Shown here: positions 53,881 through 63,738 of the stretch, one piece after another
Numbering within the stretch: position 1 is the stretch's first letter
How the letters are laid out: each line of letters begins with the position of its first letter
Origin: Nocardioides donggukensis
GTDB lineage: Bacteria > Actinomycetota > Actinomycetes > Propionibacteriales > Nocardioidaceae
Assembly (NCBI RefSeq): GCF_014842875.1
Contig: NZ_JACYXZ010000002.1
Span: forward strand, 682,001 to 746,000
Reading direction: 5' to 3'
Length of the DNA: 64,000 nt
Notes under the pieces: model-generated
Database searches by the model: none
Seen by the model: only the letters and a program-made list of their open reading frames with translations
What the model was told of the DNA's origin: nothing
Position numbers and translations under genes: made by a program

Positions 53881-56868
53881 TCAGTCCCAGAAGACGCGGT
53901 CCACGACCGTGCGCGCCCGCCGGGTGGTGCGCAGGTAGTCGTTGACCATGGCCTCGCTCCGACCCGGCGGGTAGCCGAGCACCGCGGCGACGCCGGCCCT
54001 CTCCGCGGGGTCGCTGGGCACCTGGTCGGCCTGCTTGCCGCGCACCAGCGTCACCGCGTTCCGCACGGCGCTGACCAGCCGCCAGGCGCGCTGGAGCACC
54101 TCGCCGTCCGCCTCGGAGACCAGACCCGCCTCGTGGGCTGCCCGGAGGGCCTCCAGCGTGCGCGGGGTGCGCAGCCCCTCGTGCTCCCCGGCGTGCTGCA
54201 TCTGCAGGAGCTGGACGGTCCACTCGATGTCGGCCAGGCCGCCCCGACCCAGCTTGAGATGGGTGTTCGGATCCGCCCCGCGCGGCAGCCGCTCGTCGTC
54301 CACGCGGGCCTTGATCCGGCGCACCTCGATCACGTCGTCCGAGCTGATCCCGCCCTCCGGGAACCTCAGCGGGTCGATCAGCTCGGTGAACCGCCGCCTC
54401 AGGTCGGGGTCCCCGACGACGGCGTCGGCGCGCAGCAGCGCCTGGAACTCCCACACCCGGGACCACTTGGCGTAGTAGGCGGCGTAGGACTCCAGGCTGC
54501 GCACCAGGGGACCCTGCTTGCCCTCCGGCCGCAGGTCGGCGTCCACCTCCAACGGCGGGTCGGACGCCGGCGCGCTGAGCAGCCGGCGCATCTCGTTGGC
54601 CACGGCCTGCGCGTAGCCGGCCGCCGCCTGCGGCTCGACGTCCGGGAGCGGGTCGTGGACGAACATGACGTCGGCGTCGGAGCCGTAGGACAGCTCGAAG
54701 CCGCCGTACCGGCCCATCGCGACCAGCGCCATCCGGGTGGGCGGCTCGGACAGCGACCGCTGCTCGCCCACGGAGGCACCCACCACCGCCAGCGTGGCCT
54801 CCAGGGTGGCGTCGGTCAGGTTGGACAGGCCGGCGCCGACGGCGACCACGTCGAGGTCGCCGGCCAGGTCCCCCGCCGAGATCCGGACCAGCTCCCGGCG
54901 GCGGACCGCGCGGATCGCCCGCACCTGCTCCTCCAGCGACTCCTTGCGGCGTGCCGAGGCGAGCATCTCGGTGGTCAGGGCGTCGGAGGTGAGCGGTCGC
55001 AGGTCGCCGCCGAGCAGCTTGACCCCGTCCGGCTCGCGCTCGAGCAGCGCGGTGGTGTAGCGCGAGGTGGCGAGGATCTGCGCCAGCCGCTGGGCGACCT
55101 CGCCCTCGTCGCGCAGCAGCCGGAGGTACCACGTCGTCGAGCCCAGGGCCTCGCTGATCCGCCGGAAGCCGAACAGCCCGGCGTCCGGGTCCGGTGCGTC
55201 GGCGAACCACTCGAGCATGACCGGCAGCAGGGTCCGCTGGATCGAGGCGGTCCGGGAGACGCCGCTGGTCATCGCCTCCAGGTGCCGGAGCGCGGCGGCC
55301 GGGTCCTCGTAGCCGAGTGCGTGCAGCCGGGCCTTGGCGGCGTCGGTGGAGAGCCGCACCCCCTCCCCCGGGATCTTCGCGACCGCGCTGAGCAGGGGGC
55401 GGTAGAACAGCTTCTCGTGCAGCCGGCGGACCTCGCGGCGGTGGTGCCGCCAGGCCCGGTCCAGCTCGGCGACCGGGTCCTTGAGATAGCCCAGCGACCG
55501 GCCGAGGCGGCGCAGCGACGCGTCGTCCTCGGGTACGACGTGGGTGCGGCGCAGCTGGTAGAGCTGGATCCGGTGCTCCAGCGTCCGGAGGAACACGTAG
55601 GCCTCGTGCATGGCCTGCCCGTCCTCGCGTCCGACGTACCCGCCCCTGGTGAGCTCGGCGAGCGCGCTGAGCGTCGTGGCGACCCGGATCCGCTCGTCGC
55701 CGCGGCCGTGCACGAGCTGCAGGAGCTGCACGGCGAACTCGACGTCGCGGAGGCCGCCGGAGCCGAGCTTGAGCTGGCGCTCGGCCTCGTGGGTGGGGAT
55801 GTGGTCCAGGACCCGCCGGCGCATCGCCTGGACCCCCTCCACGAAGCCGTCCCGGCCGGCGACCGACCACACCATCGGCTCCACCATCCGGGCGTACTCC
55901 CGGCCGAGGTCCGGGTCACCGGCCACCGGGCGGGCCTTCAGCAGCGCCTGGAACTCCCAGGTGCTCGCCCACCGCTCGTAGTAGCCGCGGTGGCTGGCCA
56001 GCGTGCGCACCAGCGGGCCGGCCTTGCCCTCAGGACGCAGGGCCGCGTCGACCGGCCAGATCGTGCCCTCGGCGGTCTGGTCCGAGCAGACCTGCATGAG
56101 GTACGACGCGAGCTGGGTCGCCACCCGGGTGGCGCCGTTCTCGGTGGCGCCCTCGGCGGGCTCGTGCACGAAGATCACGTCGACGTCGCTGATGTAGTTC
56201 AGCTCGTGGCCGCCGCACTTGCCCATCGCGATGACCGCCAGCCTGGCCTGTGCGGCGGCCTCCCCGACGTGGGCGCGGGCCACGGCGAGCGCGGCGTCGA
56301 GGGTGCCGGCCGCCAGGTCGGAGATCTCGGCCGCGATGTCGTCCAGACCCACGTGGTGGGCGAGGTCGCGGGCCGCCATCCGGAGCAGGATCCGGCGGTA
56401 CTCCACCCGCAGCGCGTCCTTGGCCTCCCGGTCCGGGACGGTGGCCACGGGCGCGTCGGCGTCGGGATCGGCACCGACCGCGCGCAGCAGGCAGGCCCGC
56501 ACGGCGTAGGCGGCCGGGCGGGTGGAGCCCAGGTCGGGGTCGGTCAGCTCGCGCCACTGCTCGGGGTGCCGGTGCAGGTGGTCGGTGAGGGCGACGCTGG
56601 CGCCGAGCACCGACAGCAGCCGCATCGCGGTGCCCTCGTCGTCGACGATCTCGGCGAGCACCGCTCGGCCGTCGGCGCCGAGCGCCTCGACCAGCCCGAC
56701 CAGCCCGGCCAACGCCTGGTCGGGGTCGGCCGTGCGACCCAGGATCGCGGTGACCGGGGCGGTGTCGAGGTCGAGCTCGGCGAGCCGGGCGGCGGCGGTG
56801 GCCGGGTCCTGGAAGCCCAGCCCGAGCAGGGCGGTGCGGCTGGTCGGCCGCCCGGAGGCCCGGCTCAC
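53881..56868 (-). CDS. glnE: Bifunctional glutamine synthetase adenylyltransferase/deadenylase
   Basis: A 995-residue GlnE that adenylylates GlnA and removes the AMP in response to nitrogen status. Two nucleotidyltransferase domains are visible. The N-terminal has GKCGGHELNYISDVD near residue 217. The C-terminal has GRYGGFELSYGSDADVMFV near 717. These bracket the helical linker regions. The length is as in other actinobacteria (about 990-1000). The GTG start overlaps the stop of the amidotransferase gene upstream by four bases. In M. tuberculosis glnE follows glnA1 directly; the island separates them here by 29 kb and more. Confidence 0.95.
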   Translation of the reverse strand: MSRASGRPTSRTALLGLGFQDPATAAARLAELDLDTAPVTAILGRTADPDQALAGLVGLVEALGADGRAVLAEIVDDEGTAMRLLSVLGASVALTDHLHRHPEQWRELTDPDLGSTRPAAYAVRACLLRAVGADPDADAPVATVPDREAKDALRVEYRRILLRMAARDLAHHVGLDDIAAEISDLAAGTLDAALAVARAHVGEAAAQARLAVIAMGKCGGHELNYISDVDVIFVHEPAEGATENGATRVATQLASYLMQVCSDQTAEGTIWPVDAALRPEGKAGPLVRTLASHRGYYERWASTWEFQALLKARPVAGDPDLGREYARMVEPMVWSVAGRDGFVEGVQAMRRRVLDHIPTHEAERQLKLGSGGLRDVEFAVQLLQLVHGRGDERIRVATTLSALAELTRGGYVGREDGQAMHEAYVFLRTLEHRIQLYQLRRTHVVPEDDASLRRLGRSLGYLKDPVAELDRAWRHHRREVRRLHEKLFYRPLLSAVAKIPGEGVRLSTDAAKARLHALGYEDPAAALRHLEAMTSGVSRTASIQRTLLPVMLEWFADAPDPDAGLFGFRRISEALGSTTWYLRLLRDEGEVAQRLAQILATSRYTTALLEREPDGVKLLGGDLRPLTSDALTTEMLASARRKESLEEQVRAIRAVRRRELVRISAGDLAGDLDVVAVGAGLSNLTDATLEATLAVVGASVGEQRSLSEPPTRMALVAMGRYGGFELSYGSDADVMFVHDPLPDVEPQAAAGYAQAVANEMRRLLSAPASDPPLEVDADLRPEGKQGPLVRSLESYAAYYAKWSRVWEFQALLRADAVVGDPDLRRRFTELIDPLRFPEGGISSDDVIEVRRIKARVDDERLPRGADPNTHLKLGRGGLADIEWTVQLLQMQHAGEHEGLRTPRTLEALRAAHEAGLVSEADGEVLQRAWRLVSAVRNAVTLVRGKQADQVPSDPAERAGVAAVLGYPPGRSEAMVNDYLRTTRRARTVVDRVFWD

Positions 56869-58175
56869 CGCGCTGCTCCCGCCAGTGCGGCGAACGCGAG
56901 CGCCATCGGCCGCCAGGCGTCGGCGAGCTCGTCGGCCGCGGCCTCGAGCCGGGCCAGCTCGCCGTCCTGGTCGATCCCCCGCTCCAGGTGGTCGTCGCGG
57001 TCCCCGTCGGCCCAGGACTGGACCAGGGCGCGGTCGACCTCCGGGTGCATCTGGATGCCCCAGGCCCGCGCCGCGTAGCGCACCACCTGGGGCTCGTGCT
57101 CGGGGGTCCGGGCGAGCAGCACGGCCCCGGCCGGCAGCTCGGTGACGATGTCGCTGTTCCAGTGCAGGCCACGTCGGGGCGGCACGATCCCGCCGACGAG
57201 CTCGTCGTCCGCGGCCTCGGGCAGCCAGCCGACGTCGAGCAGCCCGACCTGCTGGCCCCGGGGGTTCGCCCGCACCTGCCCGCCCAGCGCGGCCGCGACG
57301 ACCTGGTGGCCCAGGCAGACCCCGAGCGTGGGCACCTCCGCGGCGACCGCCTCCCGGACCAGCTGCCTGAGCGGGCCGAGCCAGGACACCTCCCGGTCGT
57401 CGTTCGCGCCCATCGAGCCGCCGAGCACCAGCAGCGCGTCGTACGGCGCGAGGTCGGGCAGGGCGTCTCCGGCATAGGGACGACACACCTCGAGCGTGCA
57501 GCCGGCCTCCTCCAGCCACCGCCCCAGGTGGGCCGGCGGGCAGGCCGCCTCGTGCTCGACCACCAGCACCCGCGGACCCCCGGCCGGAGCGGCCCGGGCC
57601 AGGTGGACGAGGGCCGCGACGCAGGCGAGGGTGACGGTGACGGCCGGGACCAGCGCCCCCCAGCCGGCACGCGGGTCCTCGACCGGGGTGACCAGGCCGA
57701 GCCGCCAGGCCTCGGCGAGCCCCGCCAGCCCGGGGTACACCAGCAGCACGACGGCGAGTGCTGCCAGGCCGATCCGGACCTCCGGCCGCGGGGTGGGGCC
57801 GCGGTCCGCCCCCCAGGGTGCCGGTGAGAGGCTCAGCAGCCCCAGCCCGGCGCCGACCAGCACGGTCGGCAGGGTGAGGAACTCACCGCCCACGACCCCG
57901 GACCAGGCGGCGCTGGTCACGAGCAGCGCGAGCGCGGTGAGCGCCGCGCCGATGCGGGCGGAGGCGTAGTCCAGCAGGCGCGCCGCGAGGGTCGGCACCG
58001 CGGTGCCGATCACGGCGACCACGCTCAGCGAGGCCCGGAGCGCGACGTCGGTGTCGACCAGGGCTCCGGGGCGCTCGCCGTGCGCGCGCAGGTCGAGGAG
58101 CAGGAACAGCCACAGGGCGCCGCTCCCCACGGCCGCCCACAGGAGTGCCTCGGTGCCGGCACGGAGGGTTCGCAT
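56865..58175 (-). CDS. Six-helix membrane domain fused to a class I glutamine amidotransferase
   Basis: A 436-residue protein. Residues 1-200 hold about six transmembrane helices (near 9-28, 46-70, 75-97, 99-121, 135-158 and 173-197). From about residue 204 a class I amidotransferase begins: PRVLVVEHEAA, ALLVLGGSMGA near 263, the nucleophile in LGVCLGHQVVA near 309 and the catalytic histidine block WGIQMHPEV near 384. No synthase partner domain is present. The gene sits between glnA2 and glnE and overlaps glnE by four bases, so it belongs to the nitrogen operon. A membrane-bound glutamine amidotransferase here may sense or hydrolyse glutamine. Confidence 0.88.
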   Translation of the reverse strand: MRTLRAGTEALLWAAVGSGALWLFLLLDLRAHGERPGALVDTDVALRASLSVVAVIGTAVPTLAARLLDYASARIGAALTALALLVTSAAWSGVVGGEFLTLPTVLVGAGLGLLSLSPAPWGADRGPTPRPEVRIGLAALAVVLLVYPGLAGLAEAWRLGLVTPVEDPRAGWGALVPAVTVTLACVAALVHLARAAPAGGPRVLVVEHEAACPPAHLGRWLEEAGCTLEVCRPYAGDALPDLAPYDALLVLGGSMGANDDREVSWLGPLRQLVREAVAAEVPTLGVCLGHQVVAAALGGQVRANPRGQQVGLLDVGWLPEAADDELVGGIVPPRRGLHWNSDIVTELPAGAVLLARTPEHEPQVVRYAARAWGIQMHPEVDRALVQSWADGDRDDHLERGIDQDGELARLEAAADELADAWRPMALAFAALAGAAR

Positions 58176-58176
58176 C

Positions 58177-59514
58177 TCAGAGCACGGGCAGCATCCGGTC
58201 CCGCTCGAACGGCGAGACCTGGCCGCGGTACTCCTCCCACTCCGCGTGCTTGTTGCGGAGGAAGAAGTCGTAGACGTGCTCGCCCAGCGTCTCCGCCAGC
58301 AGCTCGGAGTTCTCGGCGATGTCGATGGCGTCGTGCAGGCTCTTGGGGAGTGGCTGGATGCCCAGGCTCCGGCGCTCCCGCTCGTTGAGCGACCAGACGT
58401 CGTCCTCGGCCTCGCGGGGGAGCTGGTAGTCCTCCTCGATGCCCTTCATCCCGGCGGCCAGCGTGACCGCGAACGCGAGGTAGGGGTTGCACGCGGCGTC
58501 GATCGTGCGCAGCTCGACGCGCGTGGACTGGCCCTTGTTGGGCTTGTACATCGGGACCCGGATCATCGCCGACCGGTTGTTGTGGCCCCAGCTGATGTAC
58601 GACGGCGCCTCGCCCCCGCCGATCAGCCGCTTGTAGCTGTTCACCCACTGGTTGGTGACGCAGGTGATCTCGCTGGCGTGCCGCAGGACGCCGGCGATGA
58701 ACTGCCGCCCGGTCCGGCTGAGCTGGTACTCCGCGCCCGCCTCGAAGAACGCGTTCTGGTCCCCCTCGAACAGCGAGACGTGGGTGTGCATGCCCGACCC
58801 GGGGTGGGTGGTGAACGGCTTGGGCATGAAGCTCGCCCAGATGCCCTGGTTCAGCGCCACCTCCCGGATCACCGTGCGGAAGGTCATGATGTTGTCGGCG
58901 GTGCTCAGCGCGTCGGCGTACCGCAGGTCGATCTCCTGCTGGCCGGGACCGGCCTCGTGGTGGCTGAACTCGACCGAGATCCCCATCGACTCCAGCATCG
59001 CGATCGCCTCGCGACGGAAGTCCGCGCCCTGCGACTGCGCGGTGTGGTCGAAGTAGCCGCTGCGGTCGACCGGGACCGGGTCGTCGCCGGCGTTCGGGGT
59101 GTCCTTGAACAGGTAGAACTCGATCTCGGGGTGGGTGTAGAAGGTGAAGCCCTTGTCGGCGGCGGCCGAGAGCGTCCGCTTGAGGACGTAGCGCGGGTCG
59201 GCGTAGGACGGGCTGCCGTCGGGCATGACGATGTCGCAGAACATCCGGGCCGTGGAGGGCCCCTCGCCGCGCCACGGGAGGATCTGGAACGTCGCCGGGT
59301 CGGGCCGGGCGAGCATGTCCGCCTCGTGCACCCGGGCGAAGCCCTCGATGGCCGAGCCGTCGAAGCCGATCCCCTCGTCGAAGGCGCCCTCGAGCTCCGC
59401 CGGGGCGACCGCGACCGACTTGAGGAACCCGAGCACGTCGGTGAACCAGAGCCGGACGAACCGGACGTCACGCTCCTCGAGAGCGCGGAGAACGAAGTCT
59501 TCCTGCTTGCCCAT
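58177..59514 (-). CDS. glnA2: Glutamine synthetase GlnA2 (type I, second copy)
   Basis: A 445-residue GSI-alpha-like enzyme. Visible blocks are GFDGSAIEGFARV near residue 56, HPEIEFYLFKD near 128, HHEAGPGQQEIDLRY near 185, HPGSGMHTHVSLF near 236 and NRSAMIRVPMY near 317. There is no adenylylation LYELPP motif, as in GlnA2. Its place next to glnE copies the order of M. tuberculosis (Rv2222c). In Streptomyces the related GlnA enzymes act on polyamines, so a role beyond glutamine cannot be excluded. The ATG (MGKQEDF) is chosen by homology. Confidence 0.92.
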   Translation of the reverse strand: MGKQEDFVLRALEERDVRFVRLWFTDVLGFLKSVAVAPAELEGAFDEGIGFDGSAIEGFARVHEADMLARPDPATFQILPWRGEGPSTARMFCDIVMPDGSPSYADPRYVLKRTLSAAADKGFTFYTHPEIEFYLFKDTPNAGDDPVPVDRSGYFDHTAQSQGADFRREAIAMLESMGISVEFSHHEAGPGQQEIDLRYADALSTADNIMTFRTVIREVALNQGIWASFMPKPFTTHPGSGMHTHVSLFEGDQNAFFEAGAEYQLSRTGRQFIAGVLRHASEITCVTNQWVNSYKRLIGGGEAPSYISWGHNNRSAMIRVPMYKPNKGQSTRVELRTIDAACNPYLAFAVTLAAGMKGIEEDYQLPREAEDDVWSLNERERRSLGIQPLPKSLHDAIDIAENSELLAETLGEHVYDFFLRNKHAEWEEYRGQVSPFERDRMLPVL

Positions 59515-59558
59515 GGGCCCCACTATGGACCATCGGCGGGCACCGGTCCGCGACCGAC

Positions 59559-61673
59559 TCAGCCCTCGGGCGCAGGCCCCGGCTGGTCGGGGACGTTCTC
59601 GATCTCGGCCAGCCAGGCGGCAGCGCCGGCGTCCGAGGGCATCCGCCAGTCGCCGCGCGGCGACATGGTCCCGCCGGCGCTGACCTTGGGCCCGTTCGGC
59701 AGCGCCGAGCGCTTGAACTGGCTGGCGAAGAACCGGCGGGTGAACACCTGGAGCCAGTGCCGGATCGTGGGCAGGTCGTAGGCCACCCGCCGGTCCCGGT
59801 CGAAGCCGGGCGGCCAGGCCCCGGCGGCGGCGTCCCGCCAGGCGTGCCAGGCCAGGAACGCGATCCGGCTGGGCCGGCGGCCGTGCCGGATCACCTGGTG
59901 CAGCGTGAAGTCCTGCAGCGCGTAGGGCCCGACGGCGTCCTCGGTCGCCTGTGGGCGGTCGCCGTCCTCGGTGGGCACCAGCTCCGGGGTGATCTCCTGG
60001 TCCAGGATCTCCTGCAGCACCTCCTCGGCGTCGCCGCCGAGGCCCTCGCTGGAGATCACCCACCGGATCAGGTGCTGGATCAGGGTCTTGGGCACCCCGG
60101 CGTTGACGTTGTAGTGCGACATCTGGTCGCCCACGCCGTAGGTGCACCAGCCCAGCGCGAGCTCGGAGAGGTCGCCGGTGCCGAGCACGATCCCGCGGCG
60201 GTGGTTGGCGAGCCGGAAGAGGTAGTCGGTGCGCAGGCCGGCCTGGACGTTCTCGAACGTGACGTCGTAGACGGGCTCGCCGTCGGCGTAGGGGTGGTCG
60301 AGGTCGTCGAGCATCCGGCGCGCGGCGGGCCGGATGTCGATCTCCTCGAAGGTGACGCCGAGCGCCTTGGCCAGCCGGGTGGCGTAGGACTTCGTGGTCT
60401 CACCGGTCGCGAAGCCCGGCAGGGTGAATGCGTGGATGTCGCTGCGCGGCCGACCCAGCCGGTCCATGGTGCGGGCCGCGACGATCAGCGCGTGCGTCGA
60501 GTCCAGTCCGCCGGAGACGCCGACCACGACCTTGGGCTGGCCGATGGCGTGCAGCCGCTGCTCGAGTCCCGCGACCTGGATGTGGTAGGCCTCGTAGCAG
60601 TCCAGCGCCAGCCGCTCGGGGTCGTCGGGCACGAACGGGAACCGGTCGACCTTGCGCCGCAGCCCGAGGTCGCCGCCGGGTGGGTCGAGCGTGAACGGCA
60701 CCGTCCGGAACCCCCCGTCAGCCGGTCGAGCGACCGTGTCCGGTGGTCGAGCAGGTCGCGCAGCGACCGTGTCGAGACCCGTCCCCCGCCGGTTGTCGTC
60801 GAAGGTCCCCTGCCGCAGCCGCTCCTGCCGGATCCGGTCCAGGTCCACGTCGGCCACGCTGCGCCGCGGACCCTCGGGGAAGCGCTCGGACTCGGCGAGC
60901 AGCTCGCCCACCTCGTAGACCATCGTCTGGCCGTCCCACGACAGGTCCGTGGTCGACTCGCCCTGGCCGGCGGCGGCGTACAGGTACGCCGCGAGGCAGC
61001 GCATGCTGGCACTGCGCACCAGCAGCCGGCGGTCCTCGGCCCGGGCCACCGTGATCGGGCTGCCGGAGAGGTTCGCCAGCACGGTGGCCCCGGCGAGTGC
61101 GGCCTCGGCGCTGGGCGGCACCGGCACCCACATGTCCTCGCACACCTCGACGTGCAGTCGCAGTCCCGGCACGTCGGAGGCCGCGAAGACCAGGTCCGGG
61201 CCGAGCGGTACGTCGTGCTGCCCGGCCAGGTCGATGAGGCTCCCCCGCCGGTCGTCCCCGGGGGCGAACCAGCGGCGCTCGTAGAACTCCCGGTAGGTCG
61301 GCAGGTAGGACTTCGGGGCCACGCCGAGCACCCGCCCGCGATGGATCACCACCGCACAGTTCAGGAGCCGGGTGCCGTGCACGAGCGGGGCACCGACGAC
61401 CAGCACCGGGAGCAGGTCGGTCGAGGCGGCCACGATCTCGGCGATCGCCTGCTCGACCGACTCCAGCAGCGTGTCCTGCAGGAACAGGTCGTCGATGGAG
61501 TAGCCGCTGAGCACAAGCTCGGGGAAGACCGCGACCGCCACGCCCTCCTCGTGACAGGCCCGGGCCTCGGCGAGCACCGCGGCCGCGTTGCGGGGCGGGT
61601 CCGCGATCGCGACGGGCACCGTGCAGGCGGCGACCCGGGCGTAGCCCTGGGCGTAGGCCGAGTAGAAGTCCAC
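59559..61673 (-). CDS. nadE: Glutamine-dependent NAD+ synthetase
   Basis: A 704-residue two-domain enzyme: an N-terminal nitrilase-type amidase releases ammonia from glutamine and a C-terminal synthetase makes NAD from deamido-NAD. The amidase triad is seen as [13 protein letters not shown] near residue 49, [17 protein letters not shown] near 120 and [10 protein letters not shown] near 176. The synthetase PP-loop is [13 protein letters not shown] near 390. The protein is about 25 residues longer than M. tuberculosis NadE. The extra part is near residues 299-317 and is encoded by an inserted palindromic repeat. The gene is on the same strand as glnA2, 44 bases away. Confidence 0.93.
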   Translation of the reverse strand: MDFYSAYAQGYARVAACTVPVAIADPPRNAAAVLAEARACHEEGVAVAVFPELVLSGYSIDDLFLQDTLLESVEQAIAEIVAASTDLLPVLVVGAPLVHGTRLLNCAVVIHRGRVLGVAPKSYLPTYREFYERRWFAPGDDRRGSLIDLAGQHDVPLGPDLVFAASDVPGLRLHVEVCEDMWVPVPPSAEAALAGATVLANLSGSPITVARAEDRRLLVRSASMRCLAAYLYAAAGQGESTTDLSWDGQTMVYEVGELLAESERFPEGPRRSVADVDLDRIRQERLRQGTFDDNRRGTGLDTVAARPARPPDTVARPADGGFRTVPFTLDPPGGDLGLRRKVDRFPFVPDDPERLALDCYEAYHIQVAGLEQRLHAIGQPKVVVGVSGGLDSTHALIVAARTMDRLGRPRSDIHAFTLPGFATGETTKSYATRLAKALGVTFEEIDIRPAARRMLDDLDHPYADGEPVYDVTFENVQAGLRTDYLFRLANHRRGIVLGTGDLSELALGWCTYGVGDQMSHYNVNAGVPKTLIQHLIRWVISSEGLGGDAEEVLQEILDQEITPELVPTEDGDRPQATEDAVGPYALQDFTLHQVIRHGRRPSRIAFLAWHAWRDAAAGAWPPGFDRDRRVAYDLPTIRHWLQVFTRRFFASQFKRSALPNGPKVSAGGTMSPRGDWRMPSDAGAAAWLAEIENVPDQPGPAPEG
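60724..60778. repeat. Palindromic repeat inserted in frame in nadE
   Basis: Within nadE the + strand reads GGTCGAGCGACCGTGTC at 60724-60740 and, a few bases on, GGTCGAGCAGGTCGCGCAG followed by CGACCGTGTC at about 60745-60773, ending GAGACCC. The pieces are repeats of each other and the second contains an inverted GGTCG/CGACC pair. It encodes [23 protein letters not shown], a linker stretch absent from the expected family sequence, between the amidase and synthetase domains. Confidence 0.65.
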
Positions 61674-61705
61674 GTCCCGAGTCTAGGGCCCGGCACACTG
61701 GTCGC

Positions 61706-62080
61706 ATGAGCATCGCCGAGACCCCGGAGCCGCCGTACACCGCCGTGATCTTCACCTCGGTGCGCAGCGACCGGGACGAGGGATACGACCAGACGGCGGC
61801 GCGGATGTTCGCCCTGGCCGCCCGGCAGCCCGGCTACCTCGGCGTGGAGAGCGCGCACGACCCGCTCGGGATCACCGTGTCCTACTGGGTCGACGCCGCG
61901 GCCGCGGCCGCGTGGAAGCGGGTCGCCGAGCACCTGGTCGCCCAGCGTCGCGGTCGGGATGCCTGGTACGCCGACTACCGGGTGCGGGTCTGCACGGTCG
62001 GGCGTGACTACGGCCGCCGCGGTCCGCCGCCCGGCGACCCCGGTTCGGAGGCGCCGGGGATGGGTACGGTCCGGCCATGA
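61706..62080 (+). CDS. ABM-type (antibiotic biosynthesis monooxygenase-like) protein
   Basis: A 124-residue ferredoxin-like protein. The blocks YTAVIFTSVRSDRDEGYDQTAARMFALAARQPGYLGVESAHD (given in part: AARQPGYLGVESA), GITVSYWVDAAAAAAWKR and WYADYRVRVCTV are typical of the ABM fold, with the tryptophan and tyrosine that frame the pocket. The last 25 residues are Gly/Pro-rich and likely disordered. It is divergent from nadE and overlaps the following small gene by four bases. Its function may be a heme or polyketide oxygenase-like step or only ligand binding. Confidence 0.82.
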   Translation: MSIAETPEPPYTAVIFTSVRSDRDEGYDQTAARMFALAARQPGYLGVESAHDPLGITVSYWVDAAAAAAWKRVAEHLVAQRRGRDAWYADYRVRVCTVGRDYGRRGPPPGDPGSEAPGMGTVRP

Positions 62081-62367
62081 GCCACGACGACAAGCCACAG
62101 GGCCCCACCGACCCGCACGGCCCGGGCGGGCTGGACGCCCCGGCACCGCCCGGTGGGCCGCAGCGCACCGACGACGCCCCCGCCGCGGCGCCGACGCCCG
62201 GCACCCCCGCCCCGGACCCGGGCCCGGAGACGACCCGGGTCACCCGACCCGAGGGCACCGACCAGCCGCCGGCCCCCACCGAGGACCCGGAGGCACAGCA
62301 GGGTGCGTCCGAGCGGGAGGCCCAGCAGCGCAACGCGGGCACCGCCGGCGAGCAGCCGTCGACCTGA
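62077..62367 (+). CDS. Proline-rich, probably disordered small protein
   Basis: A 96-residue protein with Pro, Ala, Thr and Asp making up most of the sequence, and no predicted helix or strand core. It starts ATG with a 4-base overlap with the ABM-type gene, so it is probably translated together with it. No family is recognised. Confidence 0.6.
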   Translation: MSHDDKPQGPTDPHGPGGLDAPAPPGGPQRTDDAPAAAPTPGTPAPDPGPETTRVTRPEGTDQPPAPTEDPEAQQGASEREAQQRNAGTAGEQPST

Positions 62368-62377
62368 CCGGGTCGGC

Positions 62378-62746
62378 TCAGTCGGAGCACCGCCGCCGCA
62401 GGCCCGCGGCACCGGCGAACAGCGCCACGGCCAGGGCCGTCTCCACTCCGAGGAAGAGCTTGGTGACGGCACCCGGAGGCTCGGCCTCGATCGCCACCGA
62501 GGCGAGTCGACCGGCCGCCATCCCCGCGCTCAGCACGCCCATGGGGAGGGCGGTCCGCGACGGCGCCGCCACCAGGCTGGCGGCGATCGCGAGCGGCAGC
62601 CCGCCGTACACGGACCGGATCTCGGTGCGCGCGTCGACGGTGTCGGCCGAGCCCCCGAACAGCACCGGCACCAGCTCCGGCCGGACGATCGCGACCGCCC
62701 CGATCACGGCGTAGGTGGCGGCGGCCTTGTCGATCAGGGAGCTCAT
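62378..62746 (-). CDS. Small membrane protein, DUF4345-like
   Basis: A 122-residue membrane protein with about four hydrophobic helices (near residues 8-28, 44-62, 66-86 and 96-116). The middle has RSVYGGLPLAIAASL, the pattern of DUF4345-type proteins where a conserved (R)xxYGG opens a helix. Its function is unknown. It is convergent with the proline-rich small gene and divergent from panB. Confidence 0.65.
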   Translation of the reverse strand: MSSLIDKAAATYAVIGAVAIVRPELVPVLFGGSADTVDARTEIRSVYGGLPLAIAASLVAAPSRTALPMGVLSAGMAAGRLASVAIEAEPPGAVTKLFLGVETALAVALFAGAAGLRRRCSD

Positions 62747-62887
62747 GACCGCATTCTGCCCGGGATCGGTCCCCCGCGGCACCCGCGGCGTGAGCGGCGC
62801 CACAGCCGCACCACCCCTCCGCGGGGCTAGCCTGAGTCGAGGTCCGGGGACTCCGCGAGGAGCCACGAGAGCGACGAGGAGACACCG

Positions 62888-63691
62888 ATGAGCGAGATCA
62901 AGCGGATCCGCACCCAGCACCTGCGCGAGATGAAGGAGCGCGGTGAGCGGTTCACGATGCTCACCGCCTACGATATGTACACCGCGGCCACGTTCGACGA
63001 GGCCGGCATCGAGGTGCTGCTGGTCGGCGACTCGGCCTCCAACAACGTCTACGGCAACGAGACCTCGCTGCCGGTCACGGTCGACGAGCTGCTCCCGCTG
63101 ACCCGGGCCGTGGCCCGCTCCGTCACCCGCGCGCTGGTCGTGGGCGACCTGCCGTTCGGCTCCTACCAGGCCTCCCCCGAGCAGGCCTTCCACACCGCGG
63201 TGCGGTTCATGAAGGAGGCCGGCGCCCACTGCGTGAAGCTCGAGGGCGGACGCGAGATGGTCCCCCAGATCGAGCTGATGGCGCAGGGTGGCATCCCGGT
63301 GATGGCGCACATCGGCTTCACCCCGCAGAGCGAGCACAGCCTCGGCGGCTACCGGGTCCAGGGCCGCGGCGAGGCCGCCGCGAGGATCCTCGCCGACGCG
63401 AAGGCGGTCGAGGCCGCCGGCGCGTTCGCGGTGGTCATGGAGATGGTCCCCGGCGACGTGGCGGCCGAGGTCACCGAGGAGCTGACCATCCCCACGATCG
63501 GGATCGGTGCCGGCAACCGCTGCGACGGGCAGGTGCTGGTCTGGCAGGACGCGTTCGGCCTGCGCACCGGGCGGATGGCGACGTTCGTCAAGCAGTACGC
63601 CGACCTGCACGGCGTCCTGCTCGACGCGGCCCGGGCCTACGCCGACGACGTCCGCGGTGGCACGTTCCCCGGACCCGAGCACACCTTCTGA
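62888..63691 (+). CDS. panB: 3-methyl-2-oxobutanoate hydroxymethyltransferase
   Basis: A 267-residue TIM-barrel enzyme that makes ketopantoate from 2-oxoisovalerate and methylene-THF for coenzyme A. Visible blocks are [19 protein letters not shown] near residue 24, [12 protein letters not shown] near 46 (metal-binding D), [14 protein letters not shown] near 87, KLEGGREM near 117, [23 protein letters not shown] near 137 and [18 protein letters not shown] near 200. It lies in the same glnE/glnA2/panB neighbourhood as in M. tuberculosis (Rv2225). The ATG is preceded by AGGAGACACC. Confidence 0.95.
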   Translation: MSEIKRIRTQHLREMKERGERFTMLTAYDMYTAATFDEAGIEVLLVGDSASNNVYGNETSLPVTVDELLPLTRAVARSVTRALVVGDLPFGSYQASPEQAFHTAVRFMKEAGAHCVKLEGGREMVPQIELMAQGGIPVMAHIGFTPQSEHSLGGYRVQGRGEAAARILADAKAVEAAGAFAVVMEMVPGDVAAEVTEELTIPTIGIGAGNRCDGQVLVWQDAFGLRTGRMATFVKQYADLHGVLLDAARAYADDVRGGTFPGPEHTF

Positions 63692-63738
63692 GGGCGGCGT
63701 CCGGCCTGTCGCGGCGCGGTCGCGACGTACGCTGTCCC

